Shown: piece by piece, positions 9,477 to 18,139 of the stretch
How positions within the stretch are numbered: position 1 is the first letter of the stretch
Layout of the letters: every line of letters starts with the position of its first letter
Source: Adhaeribacter rhizoryzae
Lineage (GTDB): Bacteria > Bacteroidota > Bacteroidia > Cytophagales > Hymenobacteraceae
Length of the DNA stretch: 64,000 nucleotides
Assembly (NCBI RefSeq): GCF_008629685.1
Contig: NZ_VWSF01000005.1
Span: 1 to 64,000 of the forward strand
Direction: 5' to 3'
Made by a program: the position numbers and the translations under genes
Notes under the pieces: model-generated
The model's database searches: none
Told to the model about the DNA's origin: nothing
The model's input: the letters and a program-made list of their open reading frames with translations, nothing else

Positions 9477-9614
9477 GCAATTATATCAAAATAAATAAGC
9501 CTTTGGCCGGTTTTGGCGTTGTTGTAGAAAACAGTTTTAGAAAAGGTTGAATATTAAGGCATTGTATTTGCTAATGTGCTGTAGCAAATTTTACGCGAAA
9601 TACGTAATTGGTTA

Positions 9615-9678
9615 AACAGAATATATGGGAGTTGGTGTTTTTGTAAGTAATTGCTAAATATTAACCACATATTCTGTT
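9615..9678. repeat. Imperfect 14-bp inverted repeat upstream of the transglycosylase gene
   Basis: AACAGAATATATGG (9615-9628) is the reverse complement of 9665-9678 except for one base, with a 36-bp spacer. It lies in the purB/transglycosylase divergent intergenic region and ends 30 bp before the TTG start. It could be an operator pair or an RNA hairpin in the leader; nothing else identifies it. Confidence 0.4.
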
Positions 9679-9708
9679 ATTTCGCACTGTTATTCAATTT
9701 TATAAGAT

Positions 9709-11712
9709 TTGAACTGGAAAGCATATATTAAAAGAACCTGGAAGTATTGGGCCATTGGTATCTTTTCTTTAATATTTATTACCCTGGTTGTACTGTTTTC
9801 TTTCAGGGCCCGCATTTTAAAACTGGTTGTTAAAGAAGTAATTAGTCGGGTAGAAGGCAAATATCCGGTTAAGTTTACCATTGGCAAAGCCGATTTCAGC
9901 GATTACAATACCGTTCGGATGGAAAAAATTGCGCTGGTGCCAATTGGGCGCGATACCTTGATGAAAACCAGCAACATAGATGTAGAAATTAGTGTGAAAT
10001 CAATGTTATTTTTCCGGCCGGTGTTTAGCGAGCTTACCATCGAAAATGCTTTCCTGACGGCTAAAAAAGACAACGGCACCGATAACTACAGCTTTCTGAT
10101 GAAGAAAAAGGCTACCGCTGCTCCGCGCGATACTACAAAATCGCGGAATTACGGCGACCTGCTGAACCGTTTAATTGAAACGGCTTTTGAGAACGTACCC
10201 GATAAAGTTAATTTCCGCAATTTTAAAGGAACTTACGAAAGTAACCGCCGCCAGATAAATATTGCCATGCCGGAGCTCTCGATTGAAGATGGCGAGATTA
10301 AAACGGCTATTTCGGTACAAACCGATTCTTTGGTAAATAAATTACGCGTTAACGGATTTATTGATCCGGATGAGTACTTTATTAAAGCCAGTTTATACAC
10401 CGAAGATCCGGCCGGTATCCGGTTGCCTTACATTAAAGAAAGGTTTGATGCCAAAATATCTTTTGATACCCTGCATTTAAGCTTACAGGATAAAGTTTTC
10501 CGGAAAGACCGCCTGACCGTAAGAGGCACCGCTCGGGTAAATAATCTGGAACTCAACCACCCCAAAGTGGCCGATACCGATGTGCGCGTAAATAATGGTG
10601 CCATTGATTATGTAATAACTTTAGGCGAAAATTATTATTCGCTCGATTCTTTAACCAAAGTTACGGTAAATAAAATGGTGGTTTATCCGCAGGCTTCGCT
10701 GGTAACCAAACCCTCCAAGAAAATTTCGCTTAAAATGCGTTCGGCTAAAACTGAGGCTAATGACTTTTTTCAGTCGCTGCCCGAAGGCATGTTCGAATCG
10801 TTTGAAGGCCTGCAAGCACAAGGTTTCCTGACCTACAATATGAATTTGTTTGTAGATATGGCGCAGGTAGATAGCCTGAAGTTTGATTCTAACCTGGATG
10901 CCCAATATTTTAATATTCTGCAATACGGTAAAACCGATTTCCGGAAATTAAACCAGCCCTTTGAACATACAGTTTACGAATACGGTAAGCCTTTGCGCAC
11001 GTTTACAGTTGGCCCAGCCAACCCTAATTTTACGCCGTACAACCAGATTTCATCGTACCTGAAAAATGCGATTTTAACTTCGGAAGATCCCCGTTTCTTT
11101 ACGCACAAAGGCTTTCACCAGGGTGCTTTCCGGCACTCGATGATTGCTAATATTAAAAAGAACGAATTTGTAAGAGGTGGCAGTACTATTTCGATGCAGC
11201 TGGTAAAAAACGTTTTCTTAACCCGTAAAAAAACAATTGCCCGCAAAGCCGAAGAAATATTGATTGTGTGGTTAATTGAAAATAACCGGATTACCACCAA
11301 GCAGCGCATGTACGAAGTGTACTTGAATATTATTGAATGGGGGCCTAATATTTATGGCGTAAAAGAAGCCAGCCGGTTTTTCTTTAGCAAACAACCAAGT
11401 CAGTTAAACTTAGCCGAAAGCTTGTATTTAGCCAGTATTATTCCGAGCCCGAAGTTGTACCGGTATTCTTTTGATGCCTACGGTAATTTGAGGAGCCGGC
11501 CGCGTTATTATTTCCGGTTAATCTCAGGTATTATGCGGCGCAAAGGTTTAATCTCTGACTACGATTACAACAGTTTATATCCGGCGGTTAATTTGCAGGG
11601 CCGCGCCCGTGATTTAATTGTAACAGCTACACCAATAGATACCACCGTAGTAGATAACGTACCCATTGATATTGATTTGGATTTTGATGCACCCATTGAT
11701 TTACTGGATTAG
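9709..11712 (+). CDS. Biosynthetic peptidoglycan transglycosylase (GT51) with AsmA-like N-terminal region
   Basis: A 667-residue protein starting at TTG (MNWKAYIKRTWKYWA). A membrane anchor spans about 12-33. Residues about 40-420 form a beta-rich region resembling AsmA/DUF748 proteins (FTIGKADFSDY, SELTIENAFL). The GT51 domain follows at about 425-600: TSEDPRFFTHKGF holds the catalytic Glu, and RGGSTISMQLVKN and the AEEILIVWLIE helix are intact. Such enzymes polymerise lipid II glycan strands in the periplasm. There is no transpeptidase domain, so it is monofunctional, but far longer than MtgA (about 240 residues). A bidirectional terminator follows. Confidence 0.85.
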   Translation: MNWKAYIKRTWKYWAIGIFSLIFITLVVLFSFRARILKLVVKEVISRVEGKYPVKFTIGKADFSDYNTVRMEKIALVPIGRDTLMKTSNIDVEISVKSMLFFRPVFSELTIENAFLTAKKDNGTDNYSFLMKKKATAAPRDTTKSRNYGDLLNRLIETAFENVPDKVNFRNFKGTYESNRRQINIAMPELSIEDGEIKTAISVQTDSLVNKLRVNGFIDPDEYFIKASLYTEDPAGIRLPYIKERFDAKISFDTLHLSLQDKVFRKDRLTVRGTARVNNLELNHPKVADTDVRVNNGAIDYVITLGENYYSLDSLTKVTVNKMVVYPQASLVTKPSKKISLKMRSAKTEANDFFQSLPEGMFESFEGLQAQGFLTYNMNLFVDMAQVDSLKFDSNLDAQYFNILQYGKTDFRKLNQPFEHTVYEYGKPLRTFTVGPANPNFTPYNQISSYLKNAILTSEDPRFFTHKGFHQGAFRHSMIANIKKNEFVRGGSTISMQLVKNVFLTRKKTIARKAEEILIVWLIENNRITTKQRMYEVYLNIIEWGPNIYGVKEASRFFFSKQPSQLNLAESLYLASIIPSPKLYRYSFDAYGNLRSRPRYYFRLISGIMRRKGLISDYDYNSLYPAVNLQGRARDLIVTATPIDTTVVDNVPIDIDLDFDAPIDLLD

Positions 11713-11728
11713 AAAAGTAGAATCAAAT

Positions 11729-11774
11729 AAATAAAAAGAGCAGGCTGTTTTAAACCGGCCTGCTCTTTTTATTT
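11729..11774. terminator. Bidirectional terminator
   Basis: A perfect 17-bp stem (11729-11745 with 11758-11774) has an A tract on one side and a T tract on the other. It sits between the convergent transglycosylase and TerC genes and serves both. Confidence 0.85.
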
Positions 11775-11776
11775 AA

Positions 11777-12727
11777 TTATTTATCTTCCTTGGCGGGCGG
11801 TTTTAATTCTGCTGCATCTTTCCGGGGAAATAACAGGGAGAGTACAACGGAAGCTATTAAAATAAAAGCTACTACCAGCAAAGCATAAACCATATCTATT
11901 TTATAGAAGCCGGCCACCAGTAGTTTAGCCCCAATAAATACCAATATAAGCGATAGCCCGTAATGCAAGTAATGAAATAATTTCATGATGCCCGCTAAGG
12001 CAAAGTATAAGGCCCGTAAGCCCAGCAAGGCGAACACATTAGAGGTATACACAATAAAAGAATCGGTAGATACTGCCAGAATGGCCGGAATGGAGTCGGC
12101 GGCAAAAACTACGTCGGTGGTTTCTACCATTACCAAAACCAGGAAAAGCGGCGTTATAAATAAAGTCTTATCTTTCCGGACAAAGAATTTATCTTCAACC
12201 AGCGTATTAGTTACCGGGAAAAACCGGCTAAAAAATTTAACAACAGGGTTCGCTTTGGGGTCAATTTCTTCTTGCTGGGTGGTAGCCATTTTAATACCTG
12301 TAAACACCAGAAAAGCTCCCAGAATATAGGTAATAAAATGAAATTTTTCTAGAAGGGCTACGCCTACCAAGATAAAAGCTGCCCGCAAAACCAAGGCACC
12401 TAATATACCCCAAAACAATATTTTGTGCTGGTATTGCAGCGGCACCCGGAAATAATTAAAAATCATCAGGAAAACAAAAAGGTTATCTACGCTTAATGAT
12501 TTCTCAATGAGATAGGCCGTTAAAAATTCCAGGGCTGGTTCGGTGCCGTACTGGTAATAAATATACAGGTTAAAGCCTAGCGATAGGGCAATCCAGAACA
12601 ACGTCCAAAAAATAGCTTCCTTTATTTTTACTTCGTGGGCTTTCCGGTGAAATACCAGCAGGTCCAGGGCCAGTAAACCCAGTACAAAGAGGTTGAAAAT
12701 AATCCAGAAATATATGTTTTCGTTCAT
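11777..12727 (-). CDS. TerC family integral membrane protein
   Basis: A 316-residue polytopic protein with about eight to nine hydrophobic helices. It carries the TerC motifs EKSLSVDNLFVFLMIF, VVFAADSIPAILAVS and FALLGLRALYF, with acidic residues buried in the membrane. TerC proteins act in tellurite resistance and in manganese or calcium export at the inner membrane. No other ter genes are nearby, so a housekeeping metal-export role is more likely than tellurite resistance. The C-terminus is a short charged tail. Confidence 0.88.
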   Translation of the reverse strand: MNENIYFWIIFNLFVLGLLALDLLVFHRKAHEVKIKEAIFWTLFWIALSLGFNLYIYYQYGTEPALEFLTAYLIEKSLSVDNLFVFLMIFNYFRVPLQYQHKILFWGILGALVLRAAFILVGVALLEKFHFITYILGAFLVFTGIKMATTQQEEIDPKANPVVKFFSRFFPVTNTLVEDKFFVRKDKTLFITPLFLVLVMVETTDVVFAADSIPAILAVSTDSFIVYTSNVFALLGLRALYFALAGIMKLFHYLHYGLSLILVFIGAKLLVAGFYKIDMVYALLVVAFILIASVVLSLLFPRKDAAELKPPAKEDK

Positions 12728-12914
12728 TGGTTTGCAGTAAGTCCGGTCCGGATTAGTAAATTATAACCAACCGGTTAAGTAGTTCTTACGTTTGAACGCT
12801 AATTATAATAAATAAATTACTAACACAAACCAGGCTGGTAAGTGCAAGAACCAAAGGCAAGTCTGCAAATATGCTTTGCCAAACCAGTTAAAGGAGAAAA
12901 GTGGGGCACGTTGC

Positions 12915-13646
12915 TTACCGCGTAAAATGGCGAAAGTAGCTGTTTATCTTCATTTTAAGCACCCCGTAGAAGGCTTCTTTAATAATGCCTTTTGTCATTT
13001 TAGATTGACCTTTGGCCCGCTCGGTAAAAATAATGGGCACTTCTTTTATTTTGAAGCCAAATTTAAAAGTCAGGAATTTCATCTCGATCTGGAAGGCATA
13101 ACCAATAAACCGGATTTCGTCTAAAGGAATGGTTTCGAGTACCTGGCGGGTGTAGCAGATAAACCCGGCGGTAGCGTCCTGAATGGGCATTCCGGTGATT
13201 AACCGCACGTAAAAGCTGGCAAAATAAGACATTAGCACGCGGTTCATGGGCCAGTTTACCACGTTTACGCCCTCAATGTAGCGGCTCCCAATGGCCAAAT
13301 CGTAACCGTTTTCGGCACAAGCCGCCCGCAACTTAATTAAGTCCTCGGGGTTATGTGAAAAGTCCGCGTCCATCTCGAAAATATAGGCATAACCGCGGCG
13401 TAACGCGTATTTAAAACCGTGAATGTAGGCCGTTCCCAAGCCCATTTTGCCTTTGCGTTCCTCCAAAAACAACCGGTCCGGAAATTCTTGTTGAAGCTCC
13501 CGAATAATGTTGGCCGTTCCGTCGGGTGAGTTATCGTCGATTACTAAAATATCGAAAGGTACAGCCAGCGAAAATACCTTTCGGATAATATCAGGCGCGT
13601 TTTCTTTTTCGTTGTAGGTGGGAATTACAACAAGGGAATCATTCAT
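12915..13646 (-). CDS. Polyprenol-phosphate mannosyltransferase-like GT2
   Basis: A 243-residue soluble GT2 protein resembling dolichol-phosphate mannose synthase (DPM1/Ppm1). It has VIPTYNEKENAPDII at the N-terminus, VIDDNSPDGTA for the nucleotide, EMDADFSHNPEDL for the metal, and IEGVNVVNWPMNRVLMSYFASFY, which is diagnostic of DPM1-like enzymes. It lacks membrane helices and would be peripheral on the inner leaflet, loading mannose or a similar sugar onto undecaprenyl phosphate. A TATATTTG box lies 6 bp upstream of the ATG, implying a very short leader. Confidence 0.88.
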   Translation of the reverse strand: MNDSLVVIPTYNEKENAPDIIRKVFSLAVPFDILVIDDNSPDGTANIIRELQQEFPDRLFLEERKGKMGLGTAYIHGFKYALRRGYAYIFEMDADFSHNPEDLIKLRAACAENGYDLAIGSRYIEGVNVVNWPMNRVLMSYFASFYVRLITGMPIQDATAGFICYTRQVLETIPLDEIRFIGYAFQIEMKFLTFKFGFKIKEVPIIFTERAKGQSKMTKGIIKEAFYGVLKMKINSYFRHFTR

Positions 13647-13651
13647 ACGCC

Positions 13652-13659
13652 CAAATATA
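13652..13659 (-). promoter_or_regulatory. Candidate -7 box (TATATTTG), near-leaderless
   Basis: On the minus strand TATATTTG matches TAnnTTTG and ends only 5 bases before the ATG of the mannosyltransferase gene. If it is used, the mRNA would be leaderless or nearly so. Confidence 0.35.
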
Positions 13660-13868
13660 GCAAAACAACCTGATTCCTTTTTTATCGGTTAAATTTTATC
13701 TTACAAAATGCTTGTTAAGCGGCCGTAACCTTTCCTGAAGTTTGTTCTAATTAATTGGGTTTAGCAAAATTGATAATTTGGCTGGTTGCCCACCATACCT
13801 TAAAATAATATTGCTTTTTGTATCTTGGCACCGCTGTTTTAAAATTTAACAACAGGCTAGAGAATTTA

Positions 13869-14402
13869 ATGCAATTAAATAAATGTGTATTTCTGGACCG
13901 GGACGGCGTGCTGAACGAAGAGCGGGGCGATTATACCTACCGGGTAGAAGATTTTAATATTATTACCGGGGTGCCGGAAGCCTTGCAAATATTAAAAGCA
14001 GCCGGTTACCGGTTGGTAATAGTTACAAACCAGGGCGGCATTGCCAAAGGCTTGTACACTAAAACCAATATGCTGGCTTGTCACCAGAAATTGCAGCAGG
14101 CTTGTAATTATTTAATTGATGCTATTTATTATGCGCCGGCGCACCCATCGGTATCGGCGTCTTTGGCCCGCAAACCCGATAGTTTAATGCTGGAAAAAGC
14201 TATTGCCCGCTTTAACCTGGATATAACGCAATCGTGGTTGGTAGGCGACCAGCACCGCGATATTTTAGCGGCCCAGAAAGTAGGGGTAAAACCAATCTGG
14301 ATAAAAAACGAACCAACAGCGCCTTTAACAGACGTTTTAGTAGCGCCGGATTTATTAGCAGCGGCTAAACTAATTACCCAAAACAATAAAACCGGCAAAT
14401 AA
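13869..14402 (+). CDS. HAD-IIIA phosphatase, GmhB-like, zinc ligands missing
   Basis: The ATG at 13869 gives 177 residues; a TTG at 13818 would add 17 unsupported residues. It resembles D-glycero-D-manno-heptose 1,7-bisphosphate 7-phosphatase (GmhB) and the HisB N-terminal domain. The nucleophile motif FLDRDGVLNEE, the VTNQGGIAKG block and VGDQHRDILAA are present. GmhB proteins normally bind zinc through a CxH...CxC loop before RKP. Here that loop (14133-14177) reads APAHPSVSASLARKP, so all four ligands are lost. The heptose-phosphatase assignment is therefore uncertain, although the core catalytic residues remain. Confidence 0.75.
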   Translation: MQLNKCVFLDRDGVLNEERGDYTYRVEDFNIITGVPEALQILKAAGYRLVIVTNQGGIAKGLYTKTNMLACHQKLQQACNYLIDAIYYAPAHPSVSASLARKPDSLMLEKAIARFNLDITQSWLVGDQHRDILAAQKVGVKPIWIKNEPTAPLTDVLVAPDLLAAAKLITQNNKTGK

Positions 14403-14415
14403 TTACCGGTTTTAT
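14386..14415. terminator. Bidirectional hairpin terminator
   Basis: A 10-bp perfect stem (ATAAAACCGG, 14386-14395, with 14406-14415) has a 10-base loop and spans the phosphatase stop codon. It has flanking A/T runs and also lies downstream of the minus-strand small lipoprotein gene. Confidence 0.6.
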
Positions 14416-14440
14416 GTGTTAATGGCTAAAAGGCAAATGC

Positions 14441-14596
14441 TTAGCTACGGTTAGCATCGGCTTTTACGCCAGATATATCTTTAGCGAAGTGGGTTGGAGC
14501 CTGCTCCTTACTCTTAGAATAAGCCGGACAGGTTTTTTGAGAGCAAGAGGCCGTACCCATTAGGCAAACCGCCGCAATTAAAGTTAATAGTTTCAT
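14441..14596 (-). CDS. Small lipoprotein, 51 residues
   Basis: A short reading frame beginning MKLLTLIAAVCLMGTASCSQ. It has a basic start, a hydrophobic core and a lipobox (TASC) placing the lipidated Cys at residue 18, then a short polar tail with CPAYSK and a charged end. The mature protein would be about 34 residues, anchored in a membrane. A well-spaced Bacteroidota promoter lies directly upstream and a hairpin lies downstream, so it looks like an independent small gene. Similar tiny lipoproteins with a CPAY motif occur in Bacteroidota; no function is known. Confidence 0.7.
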   Translation of the reverse strand: MKLLTLIAAVCLMGTASCSQKTCPAYSKSKEQAPTHFAKDISGVKADANRS

Positions 14597-14618
14597 GTAT
14601 CTGGTTGTATTATAAAGC

Positions 14619-14650
14619 CAAAAATATAATTTATTTTATAATAAGCAAAA
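14619..14650 (-). promoter_or_regulatory. Bacteroidota promoter for the small lipoprotein
   Basis: On the minus strand TTTTG (14650-14646) is followed after 19 bp by TATTTTTG (14626-14619), matching the -33 and -7 elements at normal spacing. The ATG is 22 bp further on. Confidence 0.5.
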
Positions 14651-14668
14651 TATAGTTAAATAAATATT

Positions 14669-16066
14669 TTACTTATAACCAAGTATTTTCAGCATCGATT
14701 CACTGCTTTGTTCTTCGGCAAACAGCCAGCTTTTTAAATTACCCGTTTCGTCCCGGTCGATGATAACGTGTTTGGGCGCCGGAATAAGGCAATGCTTAAT
14801 GCCGCCGTAACCGCTCAACGATTCCTGGTAAGCGCCTGTATGGAAGAACCCGATATATAACGGTTCAGGTTCCTGTTTTGTTATCTTGGGTAAAAAAACC
14901 TGGAACGAATGTATTTCGGAGTTATAATAATCCTGGCTGTCGCAGGTTAAACCGCCAATCTGAATGCGCTGGTATTCTTTACGCAAATGGTTAATAGCCA
15001 ATAATATATAGCGCTGGCTCAGGGCCCAGGAATCGGGTAGGTTGGTAATAAACGAACCATCTATCATGTACCAAAGCTCTTTATCGTTCTGGAGTTTTAA
15101 ATCCAGAATAGAATAAATATTGGCCCCGCTTTCGCCTACGGTAAAAATACCGAACTCGGTAAAAATATTGGGTTCCGGCACACCTTCTTCTTTACAAATC
15201 CGTTGAATGGTGCGCAATATTTCTTCTATCATGTACCGGTAATTGTACTCAAACTGGATAGAAGTTTTTATCGGAAAGCCACCCCCAATATCAATCGAAT
15301 CTAATTCGGGACAAACCTTTTTCAGTTCGCAATATTTATGCACAAACCGGCTGAGTTCGCTCCAGTAATAACTGGTATCTTTTATGCCGCTGTTAATAAA
15401 ATAATGGAGCATTTTCAGCTCAAACTTAGCGTCGTCTTTTATTTTGTTCAGGTATAAATCTACCACATCGTTGTAGCGGATACCCAGCCGCGAAGTATAA
15501 AATTCGAATTTGGGTTCTTCATCCGAAGCTACCCGTATACCCAGGCGGCACTTTTGGTTTACGTGTTCTTTGTAATAATCTATCTCGTCCAGGTTATCCA
15601 GTATGGGCGTGCAGTTGTAAAAGCCATCGTTCAGCAAATCCGAAATATTGCGGCGGTAAGCTTCGCGTTTGTAGCCATTGCAAATCACGTAAGTATCTTT
15701 GCGCAGCTTACCTTTTTCGTAAAGCGACCGAATAATCGGAATATCGTAACCGGATGAAGTTTCAATGTGAATATCGTTTTTTAAAGCTTCTTCCAGCACA
15801 AAAGAAAAGTGCGACGACTTGGTGCAGTACGCATAAGTATATTTGCCTTGGTAATTCAGCTTCTCCATCGACTCCCGGAAAAGCTTTTTAGCTTTCTGAA
15901 TTTGGGAGCTGATTTTAGGTAAGTAAGTAAGTTTTAAAGGAGTACCGTATTCTTTAATAATTTCCATTAACGGAATACCGTTGAAAATCATTTGGTCATC
16001 TTCCACATGAAATTCTTCGGTCGGGAAATCAAACGTCTGATTTATCAGATCTATGTATTTATCCAT
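14669..16066 (-). CDS. speA: Arginine decarboxylase, PLP-dependent
   Basis: A 465-residue fold-III PLP decarboxylase of the Bacteroidota arginine decarboxylase type. It would convert arginine to agmatine for polyamine synthesis in the cytosol. The PLP lysine is in YAYCTKSSHF, the phosphate-binding glycines in SIDIGGGFP, and the substrate/active-site Cys region is near GGLTCDSQD. At about 465 residues it is shorter than E. coli SpeA (about 650), as usual in this phylum. Related decarboxylases (diaminopimelate, carboxynorspermidine) share the fold, so substrate is assigned by overall resemblance. It is divergent from argS. Confidence 0.78.
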   Translation of the reverse strand: MDKYIDLINQTFDFPTEEFHVEDDQMIFNGIPLMEIIKEYGTPLKLTYLPKISSQIQKAKKLFRESMEKLNYQGKYTYAYCTKSSHFSFVLEEALKNDIHIETSSGYDIPIIRSLYEKGKLRKDTYVICNGYKREAYRRNISDLLNDGFYNCTPILDNLDEIDYYKEHVNQKCRLGIRVASDEEPKFEFYTSRLGIRYNDVVDLYLNKIKDDAKFELKMLHYFINSGIKDTSYYWSELSRFVHKYCELKKVCPELDSIDIGGGFPIKTSIQFEYNYRYMIEEILRTIQRICKEEGVPEPNIFTEFGIFTVGESGANIYSILDLKLQNDKELWYMIDGSFITNLPDSWALSQRYILLAINHLRKEYQRIQIGGLTCDSQDYYNSEIHSFQVFLPKITKQEPEPLYIGFFHTGAYQESLSGYGGIKHCLIPAPKHVIIDRDETGNLKSWLFAEEQSSESMLKILGYK

Positions 16067-16335
16067 CTTTTGTGTTTAGTCCTAACTGGTCGTGTAAAAT
16101 TGTTTGTATTTTACCATCTTTGCAAAAACTTTGTTCGGCGGTAATTAAAATAACAACTGTATTTACCTTTTAAAACGGGTAATTATTGTACTTAATAAAG
16201 CTAAGTTAGTTATACCTTACTTATACTAAGCCAAACAAATAAACGAATAAACGGGGTAATAATTTTTTTATTACCCGGAACTTAAATATTAAATATTTGC
16301 CGCGGTTAATTTAAACGCAGCGGTTTAAAGCAGAT

Positions 16336-18123
16336 ATGATAGCCTTAGAAAAGAAAATAGCCGAAGCGGTTAGTGGTGCCTTACAAACCTTGTTTTCGGT
16401 AAGCCTGGCGGCCGAAGAAGTTAACTTGCAGCCTACCCGTAAAGATTTTGCCGGCACCTTTACGTTTGTAACTTTCCCCTATACCAAAACGCTGGGTAAA
16501 GGCCCCGAACAAATTGGCAATGCTCTGGGAGAATATTTAAAAACGAATGTACCCGAAGTAGCCGATTACAATGTGGTAAAAGGTTTCCTGAACCTGGTAA
16601 TCAGCGATGAAACCTGGGTGGGCGTTTTCGGAAATTTATTTAACGAACAAACTGCTGAGACCGGTAAGCGGGAGAAGGTGGTAGTGGAATATTCTTCGCC
16701 GAATACGAACAAGCCGCTGCACCTGGGCCATTTGCGCAATAATTTTTTGGGTTATTCCGTAGCCGAAATATTAAAAGAAAACGGCAAGGATGTAGTAAAA
16801 GTAAATCTGGTAAACGACCGCGGTATTCATATTTGTAAATCGATGGTGGCTTACCAATTATTAGGTAACGGCGAAACGCCGGAATTGGCGGGCATCAAAG
16901 GCGACCACCTGGCCGGTAAATATTACGTGGCTTTCGATAAAATATACAAAGAACAGATAGGGGAAATGGTGGTGCAGGGCATAGAGCCTGATAAAGCCAA
17001 AAAAGAGGCGCCTATAATGCAGCAGGCCCAGCAAATGCTGGTACAGTGGGAGCAAGGCGATGAAGAAGTGATGAACCTCTGGCGCACCATGAACGGCTGG
17101 GTGTACGCCGGCTTCGACGAAACGTACCGTACCATTGGCGTAGACTTTGATAAATTTTATTACGAATCCGAAACCTATTTATTAGGTAAAGACTTTGTGG
17201 CCGAAGGACTGGCGCAAGGAATATTTTTTAAGAAACCCGATGGTTCAGTTTGGGTAGATTTAAAAGAAGAAGGCCTCGACGAAAAACTGGTGCTCCGCGC
17301 CGACGGTACGTCGGTGTATATTACCCAGGATTTAGGCACCGCCCAACTGAAGTACGACGATTTTAAATACGATACCTCTATTTACGTAATTGCCGACGAG
17401 CAGAATTACCACATGCAGGTATTAAAATCTATTCTGCAAAAAATGGGCAAGCCTTACGCCCAAGGTATTCTGCATTTATCTTACGGCATGGTAGATTTGC
17501 CATCGGGTAAAATGAAATCGCGCGAAGGTACCGTGGTAGACGCCGATGAACTGGTAGCCGAAATGGTGGAAACTGCCCGCCAGCGCACCGATGAATTAGG
17601 TAAAATTGAAGGCTTATCTGAACTGGAAGCGCAGCAACTTTATTTAACTTTGGCTATGGGGGCGCTCAAATATTTCCTGCTGAAGGTCGATCCGAAAAAA
17701 CGGATGCTGTTCAACCCCGAAGAATCTATTAATTTCCAAGGGAATACCGGGCCGTTTATTCAATATACCCACGCCCGGATTGCGGCTATTATGCGTAAAG
17801 CTGCCGAACTGGGTATAACCGCCGAGGTAAACAGGTTTGAAAATTTAACTAACCTGCACGAAACCGAAGCCGAAGTAGTGGCTTTGTTAGCCTCTTACCC
17901 CAAAGTAGTAGCCGAGGCGGCTAATTTATTTGCGCCATCGGTTATTGGGCAGTATGCGTACGATTTAGCCAAAGCTTACAACCGTTTTTATACCGAAGTC
18001 TCTATTTTCCAGGAAATTAATCCGGCGGCTTTGGCTTTCCGGGTAGCGCTTTCGGGCAAAGTAGCCGAAAAGATTAAAAACGCGATGCGGTTGCTGGGGA
18101 TTAACGTGCCCGATCGGATGTAA
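16336..18123 (+). CDS. argS: Arginyl-tRNA synthetase
   Basis: A 595-residue class I synthetase charging tRNA-Arg. It has an N-terminal Add1-like domain (about 1-110), the HIGH-type motif KPLHLGHLRNN after SSPNTN, a catalytic Rossmann core, a KMSKS-like loop (KMKSREGTVVDADEL), and a C-terminal DALR anticodon-binding domain ending LLGINVPDRM, where the terminal Met is typical. Length is normal. It is followed 16 bp later by the glutathione peroxidase gene. Confidence 0.95.
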   Translation: MIALEKKIAEAVSGALQTLFSVSLAAEEVNLQPTRKDFAGTFTFVTFPYTKTLGKGPEQIGNALGEYLKTNVPEVADYNVVKGFLNLVISDETWVGVFGNLFNEQTAETGKREKVVVEYSSPNTNKPLHLGHLRNNFLGYSVAEILKENGKDVVKVNLVNDRGIHICKSMVAYQLLGNGETPELAGIKGDHLAGKYYVAFDKIYKEQIGEMVVQGIEPDKAKKEAPIMQQAQQMLVQWEQGDEEVMNLWRTMNGWVYAGFDETYRTIGVDFDKFYYESETYLLGKDFVAEGLAQGIFFKKPDGSVWVDLKEEGLDEKLVLRADGTSVYITQDLGTAQLKYDDFKYDTSIYVIADEQNYHMQVLKSILQKMGKPYAQGILHLSYGMVDLPSGKMKSREGTVVDADELVAEMVETARQRTDELGKIEGLSELEAQQLYLTLAMGALKYFLLKVDPKKRMLFNPEESINFQGNTGPFIQYTHARIAAIMRKAAELGITAEVNRFENLTNLHETEAEVVALLASYPKVVAEAANLFAPSVIGQYAYDLAKAYNRFYTEVSIFQEINPAALAFRVALSGKVAEKIKNAMRLLGINVPDRM

Positions 18124-18139
18124 CTGAATATTATCTGGC

